Assembly (NCBI RefSeq): GCF_002382885.1
Contig: NZ_NWVL01000013.1
Location: 62,001 to 126,000, forward strand
Direction: 5' to 3'
DNA length: 64,000 nt
Origin: Streptomyces sp. WZ.A104
GTDB lineage: Bacteria; Actinomycetota; Actinomycetes; Streptomycetales; Streptomycetaceae
Under the pieces are notes generated by a model. That model saw only the letters and a list, made by a program, of their open reading frames with translations, had not been told where the DNA came from and did not search any database. The position numbers and the translations under genes were made by a program. Positions 45,378 through 53,537 of the stretch are shown here, piece by piece. Positions within the stretch are counted from its first letter, which is position 1; the number at the start of each line of letters is the position of its first letter.

Positions 45378-46928
45378 TCATTCCAGGCAGTCCGCGGGCG
45401 AGGTCCCCGGGTCGGTCAGGGCCAGGCCCAGGGCGGCCCGTTCGGTGATCCACCGCGTCGGCCGGTGTCGCGGGTCGCCCGTCGTCGCGTGCAGTGCCCG
45501 CTGGAGCTCCAGCATTCCCGCGGCCCCGATCCGCTCGCCCCATGCCAGCGGCCCGGCCGGATAGCCGAGGCCCGCGGTCACCGCGAGATCGATATCGGCC
45601 GGCGCGGCCAGCGAGCGCTCCGCGATCGAACAGCCGACCGCGACGACGGAGGACAGCAGCCGCTGCGCGACCGACCCCGCCGTGTCCCGCACCACCGACA
45701 CCCCGTACGGCTCCCCGCCCTCGGCGGACCGCGCCAGCACCCCACGCGCGTCGCGGGCGGCCCCCCGGTCGGAGGCGGGCGTCACCGCGAGCACCCGCCG
45801 CCGCCCGGCCGAGGGCAGCACCTCGACCCCGAACGTACGCTCCCGGGGGAGTCCGCCCTCCGCGATCGCCGCCGCCACCGACGTCCCCCACACCGGCACC
45901 AGCACCACGGCCTGGGCCGACGGCCCGCCGCCCCGCTCGACGCGGACCCCCGCCGCCTCCAGCGAGCCGGTCAGACCCTCCTCGTACGCCGCGACCTCCC
46001 GCCGCCCGGACGTGGCCAGGAACACCGGGCGCTCCGCGTTCCCGCCGACCGGGCTCTCCGGCGCGGGGCCGGACGCCCCGTCCCCGTACGCGTACCAGCC
46101 CCGGCCCGTCTTGCGGCCGTGCAGCCCCGCCACCACCCGGTTCGGGGTGAGGAAGGAGGGGCGCAGCCGGTCCTCGTACCGGAAGCCCTCCCAGATCGAG
46201 TCGATCACCGCGGCCGTCACATCGAGACCGGTCAGGTCCATCAGCTCGAAGGGGCCCATCCGCAGCCCCAGGACGTCCCGGGCGATCCGGTCGATCTCCG
46301 CCGGGTCCGCCACCGACTCCTCCAGCAGCGCCAGCGCCTCGGTCACCAGCCCCCGCCCGGCGTGGTTGACCAGGAATCCGGGGGTGTCGGCGACGGTGAC
46401 CGCCCGGTGGCCGCACCCCTCGACCAGCTCGGTCAGCCGGGCCGGGATGTCCGGACGGGTCGCCGCGCCCGGCACCACCTCCACGATCCTCATCAGCGGC
46501 ACGGGGTTGAAGAAGTGCAGCCCGGCCAGGCGCGAGGGGTCCTGGAGCGTCGCCGCGATCCGGGTCACCGACAGGGACGAGGTGTTCGTCGCGAAGACGG
46601 CGGACGAGGGCAGCGCCCGCTCCAGCTTCCCGAACACCTCGGCCTTGGTGGCCAGGTCCTCCCGTACCGCCTCGATGACCAGCTCCACCTCCGGACCGGC
46701 CGCCCAAGGATCACCGAGCGGCACCAGCCGGGCCACCGCCCCGCCCCGGTCCGCGGCGGTCATCCGGCCCTTGGCCACCGCCCGGTCCAGCATCGAGGCG
46801 ACGAAGTCCAGGGCCTCCGTCACCGCCTCGGGCCGTACGTCGGCGAGTTCCACGGTGTGCCCGGCGCTCGCCGCCCACTGGGCGATGCCACGGCCCATGG
46901 CCCCGGCTCCGACGATCCTGATACGCAT
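45378..46928 (-). CDS. 3-hydroxyacyl-CoA dehydrogenase
   Basis: A 516-residue NAD-dependent dehydrogenase with a Rossmann motif at the N-terminus (RIVGAGAMGRGIAQWAASAG), the catalytic-region FATNTSSLSVTRIAA and LHFFNPVPLMRIVEVVPG, and two 3HCDH C-terminal domains (VADTPGFLVNHAGRGLVTEA and a second copy). Size and layout recall PaaH-type enzymes that oxidise 3-hydroxyadipyl-CoA. It is third in the minus-strand unit after the two CoA-transferase subunits. Together with the thiolase and LysR regulator, it suggests beta-ketoadipate or phenylacetate-type catabolism. Confidence 0.92.
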   Translation of the reverse strand: MRIRIVGAGAMGRGIAQWAASAGHTVELADVRPEAVTEALDFVASMLDRAVAKGRMTAADRGGAVARLVPLGDPWAAGPEVELVIEAVREDLATKAEVFGKLERALPSSAVFATNTSSLSVTRIAATLQDPSRLAGLHFFNPVPLMRIVEVVPGAATRPDIPARLTELVEGCGHRAVTVADTPGFLVNHAGRGLVTEALALLEESVADPAEIDRIARDVLGLRMGPFELMDLTGLDVTAAVIDSIWEGFRYEDRLRPSFLTPNRVVAGLHGRKTGRGWYAYGDGASGPAPESPVGGNAERPVFLATSGRREVAAYEEGLTGSLEAAGVRVERGGGPSAQAVVLVPVWGTSVAAAIAEGGLPRERTFGVEVLPSAGRRRVLAVTPASDRGAARDARGVLARSAEGGEPYGVSVVRDTAGSVAQRLLSSVVAVGCSIAERSLAAPADIDLAVTAGLGYPAGPLAWGERIGAAGMLELQRALHATTGDPRHRPTRWITERAALGLALTDPGTSPADCLE

Positions 46929-46965
46929 GGCAGTGGGGCCCTTTCAGCAGAGGCAGGCACGGTCT

Positions 46966-47772
46966 TCAGCGGAGGTAGACACGGTTCGGGTCGACATCGT
47001 CGCGCAGGAGCCGGAGCTCCGCGGGTGTGGGCGGGGCCGTCGTCGCGACCCGGTCGGCGGCCTCCAGCTCCCAGCCGGTCGCCGCCCGGACCTGCTCGAC
47101 GGTGACCCCGGGGTGCACGGCGACCAGCCGAAGTTCGTCCCCGACGCCCTCGCGGGCGAGGACGCCCAGCTCGGTGACGACCCGGGTGACGCCGGCGCCG
47201 AGCGGACGGATTCCGTCCGCGAGCGCCCGGTCCGGGCCCGGCGTGGTGCAGAAGTCCAGCGCGGCGGCGAAGGAACGCGGGGTGTGGCGGCGCATCACCA
47301 CGAACACCTCACGGGCGTTCGCCATCACCTCGACCGCGCCCCCGGAGCCCGGCAGCCGCACCGACGGACGGCACGGGTCCCCGATGACCGAGGTGTTGAG
47401 GTTGCCCCAGCGGTCGATCTGCGCGGCCCCCAGGAACCCCACGTCGATATGCCCGCCCTGGAGCACCGAACCGAACAGGGCGGGCATCGACACGACCGCC
47501 TCGGCGCCCGTGATCAGGACCGCGTCCGCGATGGTCTCCGGGAGGTGGGAGGGGTGCGCCCCGCACACCCCGGACTCGTACACCACATCGATGCCCGGCG
47601 CGACGGTCAGCCGCGCCAGCTCGGCCGCGAGCGTCGGCAGTCCGATCCCCGCGAACACGGTGCGCCGCCCGGCCAGTTCACGGGAGGCGACGACGGACAG
47701 CAGCTCGGAGGAGGTGACGGGCACGGCGGAACCGCCCCCGTCCACCGGGCCGGCCCGACCGTGACCGCGCAC
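46966..47772 (-). CDS. CoA-transferase subunit B
   Basis: A 268-residue beta subunit of a family I CoA-transferase (3-oxoadipate/glutaconate type). Seen are SSELLSVVASRELAGRRTVF, GIGLPTLAAELARLTVAPGI, the region VYESGVCGAHP where other members have the catalytic glutamate, and GAAQIDRWGNLNTSVIGDP. GTG at 47772 follows GGAGGAGGGG at about 8 nt; GTG 47724 is an alternative. It lies 35 bp after the alpha gene. The activated acid is probably a dicarboxylate such as 3-oxoadipate, by context. Confidence 0.85.
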   Translation of the reverse strand: MRGHGRAGPVDGGGSAVPVTSSELLSVVASRELAGRRTVFAGIGLPTLAAELARLTVAPGIDVVYESGVCGAHPSHLPETIADAVLITGAEAVVSMPALFGSVLQGGHIDVGFLGAAQIDRWGNLNTSVIGDPCRPSVRLPGSGGAVEVMANAREVFVVMRRHTPRSFAAALDFCTTPGPDRALADGIRPLGAGVTRVVTELGVLAREGVGDELRLVAVHPGVTVEQVRAATGWELEAADRVATTAPPTPAELRLLRDDVDPNRVYLR

Positions 47773-47807
47773 AGCCCCGCCCCCCTCCTCCGCCGGGCCC
47801 GGCCCGC

Positions 47808-48752
47808 TCACAGCCGCCGCCCGTAGTTCACCGGGGCGCTCAGCGCCTCGCCCACCGCGAGCCCCGCCCAGTACTCCTCGCCGAGCTTCGCCACGTACTC
47901 CGCGTGGTCGGCGGTGCCGTACACCCACTCCGCCAGCCACTCCCGCAGCCGGACCGGATCCCGGCTGATCGCGGACCAGGACCGGTAGAAGGCGTTGTCC
48001 CGGTCGTAGTAGCCCTGCGCGAAGGAGGGGTGCGCCCCGCGCGGGCAGACCACCACCGCGTCGACCGCGTGCGCCGGGATCAGCGTCCGGTTCGGGTCCG
48101 AGCGGACCACCTCGTCCCCGACCAGCTCCTCCACGACCACGACCGCCCGGTCCGCCGCGTACACCGCCTCGGCCTGGACCCCGGTCAGTCCCCAGATCTG
48201 GGTGTTGCCCCGGCGGTCGGCGCGCTGGGCGTGGACGATCGTCACATCCGGATTGACCGGCGGTACGACGTAGATCTGTTCGGGAGGCTGCCCGTCCGGC
48301 CCGGGATAGGGCGACGTCACCTTGCGGATACCGGGGTTGACGGACGGCAGATCGCTCCCGCCGTACGAGCGGAGCGGATGGAACGGCAGTCGCTGCGCAC
48401 CGGCGAGATAGCGGCAGACCATCCCGTAGTGGCTGTACTCCTCGAACGCCAGCGGCTCGGGGTCCGCCCGCTCGATCCGCCGCCGCAGCTCACCGAGCGA
48501 ACCGGCACAGGAGTTGCCGACGAAGGAGGAGACCAGCCGGGTGACACAGTCCGCCGCCACCATCTGGTCCACCACGATGTCCGCCGTCATCCGCACGACC
48601 GTCAGTCCGCGACGGCCCTGCCGGATGATCTCGTGCCCGGCTGCGGTCGGGATGAGATGGGTGAACCCTTCGAGGCTCACGGTGTCCCCGTCGTGGACGA
48701 AGGCGGCGACGGCCTCCCTCATCGACATGACCTTGTCGGCCGTCCGGTCCAC
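47808..48752 (-). CDS. CoA-transferase subunit A
   Basis: The alpha subunit, 314 residues, first gene of the minus-strand unit. It has DGDTVSLEGFTHLIPTAAGH, the glycine-rich SFVGNSCAGSLGELRRRI and VNPDVTIVHAQRADRRGNTQ, all CoA-transferase family I features. GTG 48752 is preferred because GGGGAG lies 4 nt before it; ATG 48764 and 48773 are possible but have no ribosome site. Its 5' side faces the LysR gene across 120 bp. Together the subunits would transfer CoA from succinyl-CoA or acetyl-CoA. Confidence 0.85.
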   Translation of the reverse strand: MDRTADKVMSMREAVAAFVHDGDTVSLEGFTHLIPTAAGHEIIRQGRRGLTVVRMTADIVVDQMVAADCVTRLVSSFVGNSCAGSLGELRRRIERADPEPLAFEEYSHYGMVCRYLAGAQRLPFHPLRSYGGSDLPSVNPGIRKVTSPYPGPDGQPPEQIYVVPPVNPDVTIVHAQRADRRGNTQIWGLTGVQAEAVYAADRAVVVVEELVGDEVVRSDPNRTLIPAHAVDAVVVCPRGAHPSFAQGYYDRDNAFYRSWSAISRDPVRLREWLAEWVYGTADHAEYVAKLGEEYWAGLAVGEALSAPVNYGRRL

Positions 48753-48808
48753 AGTGCTCCCCATCGTCCGCATGCGCCGGTACCACGGTGTCAGCCCCCA
48801 TTGATGGC

Positions 48809-48820
48809 TGTCCAATACCG
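48809..48820. promoter_or_regulatory. Candidate LysR site in the divergent CoA-transferase/LysR promoter
   Basis: GTCCAATACCG (48810-48820) is the exact reverse complement of CGGTATTGGAC found at the 3' end of the LysR gene, 74 bp before the thiolase start. The repetition at both promoters of the same pathway suggests a common regulator site. Confidence 0.45.
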
Positions 48821-48872
48821 AATTAGGGTCGGACCGAGACGCGAGGAGTATCAAAGACACGAGGAGCGCCCC

Positions 48873-49889
48873 ATGGAACTGCGCCATCTGAAGGCCTTCC
48901 TCGCCGTGGCCGAAGAACTGCACTTCGGCCGCGCCGCCAAGCGCCTCCAGATGGCGCAGCCGCCGCTGAGCCAGCAGATCCGGCAGCTGGAGAAGGAGCT
49001 CGGCGTGCAGCTCTTCCGCCGCAACACGCGCTCCGTCCGGCTCACCGGCGCGGGGGAGGCCTTCCTCGAACCCGTGACGAAGGTCCTCGACGACCTCGAC
49101 ACGGCCGTACGGGCCGCCCGCTCGGCCGGCCGGGGCGAGTACGGCCGGGTCACCATCGGCTTCGCCGGAGCCTCCAGCCACGAGACGCTGCCCCGGCTCA
49201 CCCGCGCCGTACGCGCCGCCCACCCCGGCCTCGAACTGGTCATGACCGGCCAGACGTACGCCAACGTCGCGCTGTCCCGGGTGGCCGACGGCTCGCTCGA
49301 CCTCGGCTTCGTGCGCCTGCCGGTCACCCGGGCGGGAGTGTCCTACCGGGTGATCGACGAGGAGGAACTGCTCTGCGCCCTGCCCTTCGACCACCCGCTC
49401 GCCCGGTGCGAGGCGGTGCCGCTCGGCGAACTGGCCGACGAACCGTTCGTCTCCTTCCCCGCCAACACCGGCTCCACGGTCCGCGACGCGATGACCGAGG
49501 CCTGCGAGAGCGCCGGGTTCACCCCGCGCGTCGTCCAGGAGGCCCCCGACTCGTACACGATCATGGCGCTCGTCGCGGCCGGGGTCGGCGTCACCCTCAC
49601 GGTCACCTCCGTACGCCACATCCAGCAGAGCGGACTCGTCTACCGGCCCCTCACCGGACCGCCCATCCGCCGCCAGGCGGCCCTCGCCTGGCGCGCGGAC
49701 AACCCCTCGGCCGCCCTGCACGCCGTGCTCGCCGTCGCCCGGGACGCCCTTCCGACACCCGTACGCGGACCGGACGGCGAACCGACTGAGACGCCGGGCC
49801 TCTCGATCCGGAGCCGATCCGGTATTGGACCGGCTCAGTCACCGGATGCGAAGGTCACCCCACCACCCGCGCCCCGCCCGTCGCCCTGA
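48873..49889 (+). CDS. LysR family transcriptional regulator
   Basis: A 338-residue LysR regulator. The N-terminal winged helix reads MELRHLKAFLAVAEELHFGR then AAKRLQMAQPPLSQQIRQLE, and the effector domain has VTIGFAGASSHETLPRLTRA and VAAGVGVTLTVTSV. The start ATG 48873 has GAGGAG. It is divergent from the CoA-transferase genes and 14 nt before the thiolase, so it likely controls both arms of the catabolic module with the pathway intermediate as inducer. A C-terminal tail of about 45 Pro/Arg-rich residues is unusual. Confidence 0.92.
   Translation: MELRHLKAFLAVAEELHFGRAAKRLQMAQPPLSQQIRQLEKELGVQLFRRNTRSVRLTGAGEAFLEPVTKVLDDLDTAVRAARSAGRGEYGRVTIGFAGASSHETLPRLTRAVRAAHPGLELVMTGQTYANVALSRVADGSLDLGFVRLPVTRAGVSYRVIDEEELLCALPFDHPLARCEAVPLGELADEPFVSFPANTGSTVRDAMTEACESAGFTPRVVQEAPDSYTIMALVAAGVGVTLTVTSVRHIQQSGLVYRPLTGPPIRRQAALAWRADNPSAALHAVLAVARDALPTPVRGPDGEPTETPGLSIRSRSGIGPAQSPDAKVTPPPAPRPSP
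49820..49836. promoter_or_regulatory. Second copy of the candidate LysR motif upstream of the thiolase
   Basis: CGGTATTGGAC (49820-49830) lies inside GAGCCG-N14-CGGCTC (49811-49836), an inverted repeat in the last codons of the LysR gene. See the matching site in the divergent promoter at 48809-48820. Confidence 0.4.
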
Positions 49890-49903
49890 AGGAAGGCCCG
49901 CCC

Positions 49904-51124
49904 GTGCCGCTCGACGTCGTCATCTGCGAACCCCTGCGCACCCCGATCGGCCGGTTCGGCGGGGCGTTCGCCCAGCAGACACCGGCCGCGCTGGCCGCAC
50001 GCGTCATCGCGGAGATCGTCACCCGCACCGGCATCGACCCCGACCGGGTCGACGAGGTGATCCTCGGCCACGCCTACCCGACTAGCGAGGCCCCCGCCAT
50101 CGGCCGCGTCGCCGCCCTGGACGCCGGACTGCCCACCACGGTCACCGGCTCCCAGATCGACCGCCGCTGCGGCTCGGGGCTCCAGGCGGTCCTGGACGCG
50201 GCGATGCAGATCCGCGCCGGGTTCAGCGACGTCGTGATCGCGGGCGGCGTCGACGTCATGAGCGGTGCCCCCTACTACACCCACGACGGACGCTGGGGAA
50301 TCAAGGGCCCCGGCCTCCAGCTCCACGACGCCCTCGCCCGGGGCCGGGTCACCGCGGGCGGCCTCAACCACCCGGTCCCCGGCGGCATGATCGAGACGGC
50401 GGAGAACCTGCGCCGGGAGTACGGCATCAGCCGCGCCGACCAGGACGCCCTGGCCCTGCGCTCGCAGCAGCGGGCCGCCCGCGCCGCCGCCGAGGGGCGC
50501 TACGACGCGGAGACCGTCCCCGTCACCGTACGCACCCGCAAGGGCGAGACCGTCGTCACCGCCGACGAACACCCCCGCCCCGACACCACCGCCGAACAAC
50601 TCGCCGCCCTCCGCCCGGTGATGGCCAAGTCCGATCCGGAGGCCACCGTCACGGCGGGCAACGCCAGCGGCCAGAACGACGCGGCGGCCGCCTGCCTGGT
50701 CACCAGCGCCGGAACCGCCGAACGCCTCGGCCTCACCCCGCTCGTCCGCCTGGTCTCCTTCGCCCGGGCCGGGGTCCCCGCCGCGACGATGGGCATCGCA
50801 CCCGTAGCCGCCACCCGCACCGCCCTCGACCGGGCAGGTCTCTCGCTCGCCGACCTCGACCTGATCGAGCTGAACGAGGCCTTCGCCGCCCAGGTCCTGT
50901 CCTGCACACGGGAGTTGGGCCTCGGTGACAAGGACCACGAGGAGCGGATCAACGTCAACGGCTCGGGCATCTCGCTCGGCCACCCGGTCGGTGCCACCGG
51001 AGCCCGTATCCTCGCCACCCTCACCCGCGAACTCCACCGCCGCGAGGCCCGCTACGGCCTGGAGACGATGTGCATCGGCGGCGGCCAGGGCCTCGCGGCG
51101 GTCTTCGAACGGATCGCGGTCTGA
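49904..51124 (+). CDS. Thiolase (acetyl-CoA acyltransferase; probable beta-ketoadipyl-CoA thiolase)
   Basis: A 406-residue degradative thiolase with all three catalytic signatures: the nucleophile C89 in RRCGSGLQAV, the His in GSGISLGHPVGATGARI and the second Cys in MCIGGGQGLAAVFER. The LIELNEAFAAQ motif is intact. Context with CoA-transferase and 3-hydroxyacyl-CoA dehydrogenase favours cleavage of beta-ketoadipyl-CoA or a related product. The GTG start follows GAAGGA and begins 14 nt after the LysR stop. A strong terminator follows at 51276-51313. Confidence 0.93.
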   Translation: MPLDVVICEPLRTPIGRFGGAFAQQTPAALAARVIAEIVTRTGIDPDRVDEVILGHAYPTSEAPAIGRVAALDAGLPTTVTGSQIDRRCGSGLQAVLDAAMQIRAGFSDVVIAGGVDVMSGAPYYTHDGRWGIKGPGLQLHDALARGRVTAGGLNHPVPGGMIETAENLRREYGISRADQDALALRSQQRAARAAAEGRYDAETVPVTVRTRKGETVVTADEHPRPDTTAEQLAALRPVMAKSDPEATVTAGNASGQNDAAAACLVTSAGTAERLGLTPLVRLVSFARAGVPAATMGIAPVAATRTALDRAGLSLADLDLIELNEAFAAQVLSCTRELGLGDKDHEERINVNGSGISLGHPVGATGARILATLTRELHRREARYGLETMCIGGGQGLAAVFERIAV

Positions 51125-51275
51125 GGGAGCCGGGCCATCACGGCCTCACCGGCCGACCGGCGCACTCGCACATCCGGCGCGGCCGGGCCCGGCGACGGCA
51201 CGGCCCCGCGGCTCCCGGCCATCCTCCACCGATCGGCCCGCACCCCGGGACAAACCGGTCACCGCACACGACGAA

Positions 51276-51313
51276 AGGCCCGGCCGGACAGTCCCCGCTG
51301 TCCGGCCGGACCT
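51276..51313. terminator. Bidirectional terminator between thiolase and long chaplin
   Basis: A 16-bp stem (AGGCCCGGCCGGACAG with CTGTCCGGCCGGACCT, one wobble pair) and a 6-nt loop, followed by CTCGTTTCT on the plus strand and preceded by TTTCG on the minus. It lies between two converging genes and should stop both. Confidence 0.85.
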
Positions 51314-51340
51314 CGTTTCTCACGCAGGCGCGGTGGTGAT

Positions 51341-52021
51341 TCAGTCCCGCGCGTCACGGGTACGGCGCATAAGCACCGCCCCGCCGAGCAGCAGCGCGGC
51401 GCTCGCACCGGCGGCCAGCCCCAGATCGGCGGCACCGGTGTCGGCCAGGTGCGCACCCGGGGTGTTGGAGCCGGGCGTACCGGAACCGGGGGTTTCGGCA
51501 CCCGGAGTGTCCGTGCCGGGGGTGTCGGTCGGAGGCATGTCCACGGGCGGCTCGTCGACCGGGGGCTCGTCCACGGGCGGCTCGTCCACCGGGGGCTCGT
51601 CGACCGGGGGCTCGTCCACGGGGGGCTCGTCGACCGGCGGCTCGTCGACCGGGGGCTCGTCCACGGGGGGCTCGTCGACCGGCGGCTCGTCGACCGGGGG
51701 CTCGTCCACGGGCGGCTCGTCGACCGGGGGCTCATCTACGGGCGGCTTGTCCACAGGCGGGTGGTCGTGCTTCGGGCCGTCGGCGTTCACGCACTTGTTG
51801 CCGAAGGCCGGGTTCAGCAGGGCGATCACATTGACCGTGTTGCCGCACACATTGACGGGGATGTTCACCGGAGCCTGCAGGGTGTTGCCCGAACCGACGC
51901 CCGGCGAGCCGACGGCAGCACCTTCGGCCGACGCGTCGGCGTGTGCGGTGCCGCCGACCGCGGCCAGGAGACCTGAGGCGGCCGCCACGACGATGAAGCT
52001 CTTGTTCAAGACTTGTCGCAT
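51341..52021 (-). CDS. Long chaplin with PPVDE-repeat stalk and LADTG cell-wall sorting signal
   Basis: A 226-residue surface protein. A signal peptide (FIVVAAASGLLAAVGGTAHA) is followed by one chaplin domain, VGSPGVGSGNTLQAPVNIPV then VNVCGNTVNVIALLNPAFGN, with the cysteine pair of amyloid-forming chaplins. Next come 15 PPVDx units (one K, thirteen E, one M), a Thr/Gly/Pro spacer and the sorting motif LADTG, then a hydrophobic helix and positive tail. LAxTG motifs are used by Streptomyces class E sortase. Canonical long chaplins carry two chaplin domains; this one has a single domain on an acidic stalk. Confidence 0.9.
   Translation of the reverse strand: MRQVLNKSFIVVAAASGLLAAVGGTAHADASAEGAAVGSPGVGSGNTLQAPVNIPVNVCGNTVNVIALLNPAFGNKCVNADGPKHDHPPVDKPPVDEPPVDEPPVDEPPVDEPPVDEPPVDEPPVDEPPVDEPPVDEPPVDEPPVDEPPVDEPPVDEPPVDMPPTDTPGTDTPGAETPGSGTPGSNTPGAHLADTGAADLGLAAGASAALLLGGAVLMRRTRDARD
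51532..51760 (-). repeat. 15-bp coding repeat array (PPVDx) in the long chaplin
   Basis: Fifteen in-frame 15-nt units encode PPVDx; the K codon (51746-51748) and M codon (51536-51538) are 210 bp, or 14 units, apart. The third-position bases alternate between CCG/CCC and GAC/GAG forms, so the array is not a pure copy but shows recent unit duplication. Copy number is expected to vary between strains. Confidence 0.85.
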
Positions 52022-52371
52022 TACTTGTTACTTGCCCTTCCCTCACACATGCGCGCTGGACGACTGCCATAACGACCGAGGGCTGTGGGGGAAACTTGGA
52101 GTGGCGTGAAAATTTTGCCATCACCCGGATGGCTGGCGTGTACGGATCCCGCACTTCCCGGTCCACGGGTAAAGAAAAACGATTCCGCCAGTGCGAACGG
52201 GTGGACGTACGAACGGAGGCGGGGCGATGTGTGCGAATCCGTGCGGCGGTCGCGCTCCGGTGCCGCACGCCCCCGTGCCCGGCATTCGGGTGAATGGGCG
52301 GAACCAAACGCCGGGCGCCGAGTTGGTCAGGGTGCTCCGCCGCGGGGCAACCAGTGCGAGAAGGGTTAATC
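52022..52371. other. 350-bp divergent intergenic region between chaplin and rodlin genes
   Basis: No gene is supported. It separates the leftward long chaplin from the first rightward rodlin. It contains an unusually A+T-rich patch GTGAAAATTTTGCC (near 52107-52120). The AACC-N16-GTTG element described at 52300-52325 probably drives the rodlin. The weak open frames on the plus strand have no family-like sequence. Confidence 0.5.
52300..52325 (+). promoter_or_regulatory. Sigma-BldN-like promoter element of rodlin 1
   Basis: GGAACC (52300-52305) and GTTG (52322-52325) are 16 bp apart, matching the -35 and -10 spacing seen upstream of the other rodlins and the short chaplin. It follows TGAATGGGC, shared with rodlin 2. 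Confidence 0.5.
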
Positions 52372-52773
52372 GTGATCAAGAAGGTTCTGGCTACGGGCGC
52401 TGTCGCCGCCTCCGTCCTCGGCCTCGGCGCCACGCAGGCCATGGCGATCGCCAACGACGGGGGCACCACCTCGATCAACGGCAACGGCGCTTCGCAGTCC
52501 TTCGGCAACGCCGAGACCCACGGTGACTGGAGCCCGCAGTTCGGCCTGGTCCAGGGGTCGCTGAACAAGCCCTGTGTCGGTCTTCCGCTGAAGGGCAACG
52601 TCGGCTCGCTCGTCGGCGTGGTGCCGGTCACCGTCCAGGACATCAACGTCCTGTCCTCCCCGCAGAACCAGCAGTGCACCGAGAACTCCACCCAGGCCAA
52701 GGGCGACGAGGCTCTGTCGCACATCCTGGACGACATCCCGATCCTCTCGGGCAACGGTGCCGGCAACGGCTGA
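52372..52773 (+). CDS. Rodlin family surface protein 1
   Basis: Rodlins form the rodlet layer of aerial hyphae and spores. This 133-residue protein has a signal peptide (VLATGAVAASVLGLGATQAM) and the rodlin core [60 protein letters not shown] and [15 protein letters not shown]. Two cysteines (NKPCVG, QQCTEN) are conserved in all three copies here. Start GTG 52372 follows AGAAGGG. It is most similar to the copy at 54036, with a very similar upstream region. Confidence 0.92.
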   Translation: MIKKVLATGAVAASVLGLGATQAMAIANDGGTTSINGNGASQSFGNAETHGDWSPQFGLVQGSLNKPCVGLPLKGNVGSLVGVVPVTVQDINVLSSPQNQQCTENSTQAKGDEALSHILDDIPILSGNGAGNG

Positions 52774-52787
52774 TACGGCTGAATACC

Positions 52788-52832
52788 CGGGTCCGGGCCC
52801 TCGGAGTTCCTCCACCGAGCGGTCCGGGCCCG
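52788..52832 (+). terminator. Hairpin after rodlin 1
   Basis: CGGGTCCGGGCCCTCGG pairs imperfectly with CCGAGCGGTCCGGGCCCG across a 10-nt loop, followed by CCGCTTTT. It is a likely terminator for rodlin 1. Confidence 0.55.
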
Positions 52833-52882
52833 CCGCTTTTCCCGGGAATGTGCGGTGGCTTTCTGGGCGCCTCCATTTCCGT

Positions 52883-52905
52883 AACCCCACGCCGAATCGA
52901 CGTTG
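52883..52905 (+). promoter_or_regulatory. Sigma-BldN-like promoter element of the short chaplin
   Basis: CGTAAC (52880-52885) and CGTTGC (52901-52906) are separated by 15 bp, very close to the published sigma-BldN form CGTAAC-N16-CGTTGA. The start codon is about 160 bp downstream. Confidence 0.5.
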
Positions 52906-53067
52906 CGTCATTCGGGCGGTTCTCCGGGATTTCGCTTCCCGGGCAGTTTCGATTCCGGCCGTTCATCGTTACGAATGACAGCGCCGGAGTCACGAGCGAT
53001 CAATATCGGGCTCGGGCGGCACGAAAGTCGTGACCGCGCCGGACTCCGCCGAGGAAAGGGACACAAA

Positions 53068-53301
53068 GTGAAGTACACCAAGGTTGCCGCCGTCGCCGCC
53101 GGAACGCTCATGGCGATGGGCACCGCCGCGCCGGCCATGGCCGACTCGGGTGCCGAGGCCGTTGCCGCGCACTCCCCGGGCGTGCTGTCCGGCAACATCC
53201 TCCAGGCCCCGATCCACGTTCCGGTCAACGTCTGCGGCAACACCGTCAACCTGGTCGGTGCGCTGAACCCGGCCTTCGGCAACACCTGCATCAACCAGTG
53301 A
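53068..53301 (+). CDS. Short chaplin (single domain, secreted)
   Basis: A 77-residue hydrophobic amyloid surfactant that coats aerial hyphae. The signal peptide KVAAVAAGTLMAMGTAAPAM is followed by a single chaplin domain, HSPGVLSGNILQAPIHVPVN then VCGNTVNLVGALNPAFGNTC, with both cysteines, so it resembles ChpD/F/G/H rather than the cysteine-free ChpE. GTG 53068 follows GAGGAAAGGGACAC. A textbook Rho-independent terminator follows 38 bp downstream. Confidence 0.93.
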   Translation: MKYTKVAAVAAGTLMAMGTAAPAMADSGAEAVAAHSPGVLSGNILQAPIHVPVNVCGNTVNLVGALNPAFGNTCINQ

Positions 53302-53338
53302 ACAACTGACCGGCCGGGCGGACAGCCCGGGACCGGTC

Positions 53339-53376
53339 GGCCCCGGACGGCAACCGCCGTCCGGGGCCTTTTCGTT
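53339..53376 (+). terminator. Rho-independent terminator after the short chaplin
   Basis: GGCCCCGGACGGC and GCCGTCCGGGGCC form a perfect 13-bp stem with a 4-nt loop, followed by TTTTCGTT. This is the clearest U-tract terminator in the window. Confidence 0.92.
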
Positions 53377-53537
53377 GAACGGCCGCCGTCGACGGCAGAG
53401 AAAGATGACGCTGCACAGTTTCCCGAATGCGGCCTGATCGTTGTCCAAGGAGAAAGCGGCAGAAGTCACAGGTAAAGAAGGCTTGTGCGGCACGGGAACG
53501 TGACCGAAACAGATGCCGCGCAGAAGGGAACACCGAA

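Noticed and set aside
51532..51760. Regular 15-bp repeats that could suggest a CRISPR or minisatellite
   Set aside because: There are no spacers and the unit is an in-frame PPVDx codon repeat of the long chaplin.
52085..52369. A 94-codon plus-strand frame upstream of rodlin 1
   Set aside because: No domain, no ribosome site, and it covers the conserved promoter element.
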